A stretch of DNA of 7,092 nucleotides from Planctomycetota bacterium (lineage in GTDB: Bacteria > Planctomycetota > Brocadiia > Brocadiales > Bathyanammoxibiaceae). The DNA is taken from contig JAUXLO010000093.1 in assembly GCA_030623665.1 (NCBI GenBank), forward strand, positions 1 to 7,092, given 5' to 3'. Positions 6,006 to 7,092 of the stretch are shown here, one piece after another (positions within the stretch are counted from its first letter, which is position 1; every line of letters begins with the position of its first letter). Under the pieces are notes generated by a model, which worked only from the letters and a program-made list of their open reading frames with translations, was not told where the DNA came from and ran no database searches. Both the position numbers and the translations under genes were made by a program.

Positions 6006-7092
6006 CATCTGCCTACAGCCCCAGAGGTGACCAGCCCAAGGCGATAAAGAAACTCACGGAGGGCTTTAAGAGGGGCGAGGAGCGACAGACACTTCTGGGC
6101 GTGACCGGTTCGGGCAAGACCTTCACCATGGCAAACGTCATCAAGGCCCTGGGCAGGCCCACACTCGTTATGTCCCACAACAAGACACTGGCCGCCCAGC
6201 TCTACAGCGAGTTCAAGGAATTTTTCCCCCATAATGCGGTCAGATACTTCGTCAGCTACTACGACTACTACCAGCCCGAGGCCTATATCCCCCAGAGAGA
6301 CATCTATATAGAGAAAGAGGCCACCGTAAACCAGGAGCTCGACAGGCTGCGGCTGGCCGCCACCAGCGCCCTTATGACCCGCAGGGACGTGGTAATAGTG
6401 GCCAGCGTCTCCTGCATCTACGGACTGGGCTCGCCCGAGGAGTACCAGGAGATGTACGTGCCCATCAGCAGGGGTGATGAGATAGAGCGCAACGCATTAC
6501 TGAAAAAGCTGATAGATATACGGTACGAGCGCAACGACCTGGCCTTTGAACGGGGCGCATTCCGCGTCAGGGGAGACGTGGTGGAGCTGTTCCCCTCTTA
6601 TGAGGAGTGCGGCTACAGGATAGAATTCTTCGGGGACGAGATAGACCGCCTCACGGCAATAGACCCCATGACCGGCGAGGTGCTCAGCCAGGAGGATTCT
6701 CTGGAGATCTATCCCGCAAAGCATTTCGTGATGCCGGAGGGCAAGATAGACGGCGTGGTGGCGTCCATAGAGAAGGAGCTGGTATGGTGGCTTGACGAGC
6801 TCAGGTCCAGGGGCAAGCACCTGGAGGCCCAGCGCCTTGAGGCGCGCACCCGCTACGACATGGAGATGATAAAAGAGACGGGCTACTGCCACGGCATAGA
6901 GAATTATTCCAGACACATAAGCGGCCGTGCCCCCGGTGAACCGCCCTCCACACTGATTAATTACTTCCCCAAAGATTTTTTCACGATAGTGGACGAATCT
7001 CACGTAACCGTCCCCCAGATTGGGGGCATGTACAACGGAGACCGCTCAAGGAAGGAGACCCTGGTGGCGCACGGCTTCCGCCTGCCCTCGCC
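5987..7092 (+). CDS. uvrB: Excinuclease ABC subunit B, N-terminal part (cut by window edge)
   Basis: UvrB is the damage-verifying, ATP-driven subunit of nucleotide excision repair; UvrA loads it on DNA and it then recruits UvrC. From GTG at 5987 the frame stays open for 368 codons to the window end, somewhat over half of a usual UvrB (about 670 residues). Visible parts: Q-motif-like [11 protein letters not shown] (10-20), Walker A GVTGSGKT (38-45), the [14 protein letters not shown] helicase motif (63-76), the damage-probing beta-hairpin [15 protein letters not shown] (88-102), the UvrA-contacting domain after about 150, [11 protein letters not shown], and Walker B DESH (336-339) followed by [17 protein letters not shown]. 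Aligning the start with the family (MxKFKLxSxYxPxGDQP) leaves GTG at 5987 as the only sensible start. The 19-base overlap with the upstream gene, in a different frame, suggests translational coupling. No SOS box was recognised. Confidence 0.97.
   Translation, partial: MAKFKLASAYSPRGDQPKAIKKLTEGFKRGEERQTLLGVTGSGKTFTMANVIKALGRPTLVMSHNKTLAAQLYSEFKEFFPHNAVRYFVSYYDYYQPEAYIPQRDIYIEKEATVNQELDRLRLAATSALMTRRDVVIVASVSCIYGLGSPEEYQEMYVPISRGDEIERNALLKKLIDIRYERNDLAFERGAFRVRGDVVELFPSYEECGYRIEFFGDEIDRLTAIDPMTGEVLSQEDSLEIYPAKHFVMPEGKIDGVVASIEKELVWWLDELRSRGKHLEAQRLEARTRYDMEMIKETGYCHGIENYSRHISGRAPGEPPSTLINYFPKDFFTIVDESHVTVPQIGGMYNGDRSRKETLVAHGFRLPS

Noticed and set aside
6497..7003. Minus-strand open frame of 168 codons
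   Set aside because: Antisense to uvrB, which is continuous and strongly conserved here; no independent ribosome-binding site or recognisable domain.

Overview
The window looks like chromosomal housekeeping DNA from a free-living bacterium. It has moderately GC-rich coding sequence and clear sigma-70-type promoters with AT-rich cores. I see no tRNA, rRNA, IS element, CRISPR array or phage gene. The taxon cannot be fixed from sequence alone. The short membrane-anchored helix-hairpin-helix protein has an 'LDIN-x-x-EW' opening of a kind I associate with Planctomycetes, so a planctomycete or related lineage is my weak first guess.

Layout: positions 1-5399 hold five genes, all on the minus strand. 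In transcription order they are a GalU-type UTP-glucose-1-phosphate uridylyltransferase (5399-4536), glucose-6-phosphate isomerase pgi (4463-3036), a single-chain dynamin-like GTPase with a membrane-insertion segment (2893-1154), ispF of the MEP isoprenoid pathway (1065-586), and the N-terminal part of an unknown acidic membrane protein (431 to beyond position 1). From 5586 onward two genes run on the plus strand: a small ComEA-like helix-hairpin-helix protein (5586-6005), and uvrB, which starts at a GTG inside the end of that gene (5987) and leaves the window unfinished.

Promoter-like sequences are unusually readable. There are back-to-back promoters between galU and the comEA-like gene, a near-consensus promoter with an A-tract in front of the dynamin gene, and a TTGACA/17/TAATAT promoter whose -35 box overlaps the ispF stop codon and would serve the unknown membrane protein. 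No convincing intrinsic terminator was found. Small inverted repeats lie in the comEA-like leader, in the dynamin-ispF gap and in the leader of the membrane protein.

Functionally, galU and pgi handle sugar phosphates at the branch between glycolysis and UDP-glucose-dependent envelope synthesis. IspF supplies isoprenoid precursors. The dynamin-like protein probably remodels or protects a membrane. UvrB is the damage-verification subunit of nucleotide excision repair, and its upstream partner looks like a membrane-tethered DNA-binding protein. Nothing here amounts to a clear new multi-gene system. The points most worth a second look are the dynamin-like GTPase with its own strong promoter, the overlapping HhH-uvrB pair with an inverted repeat in its leader, and the structured-looking leader of the unknown membrane protein.
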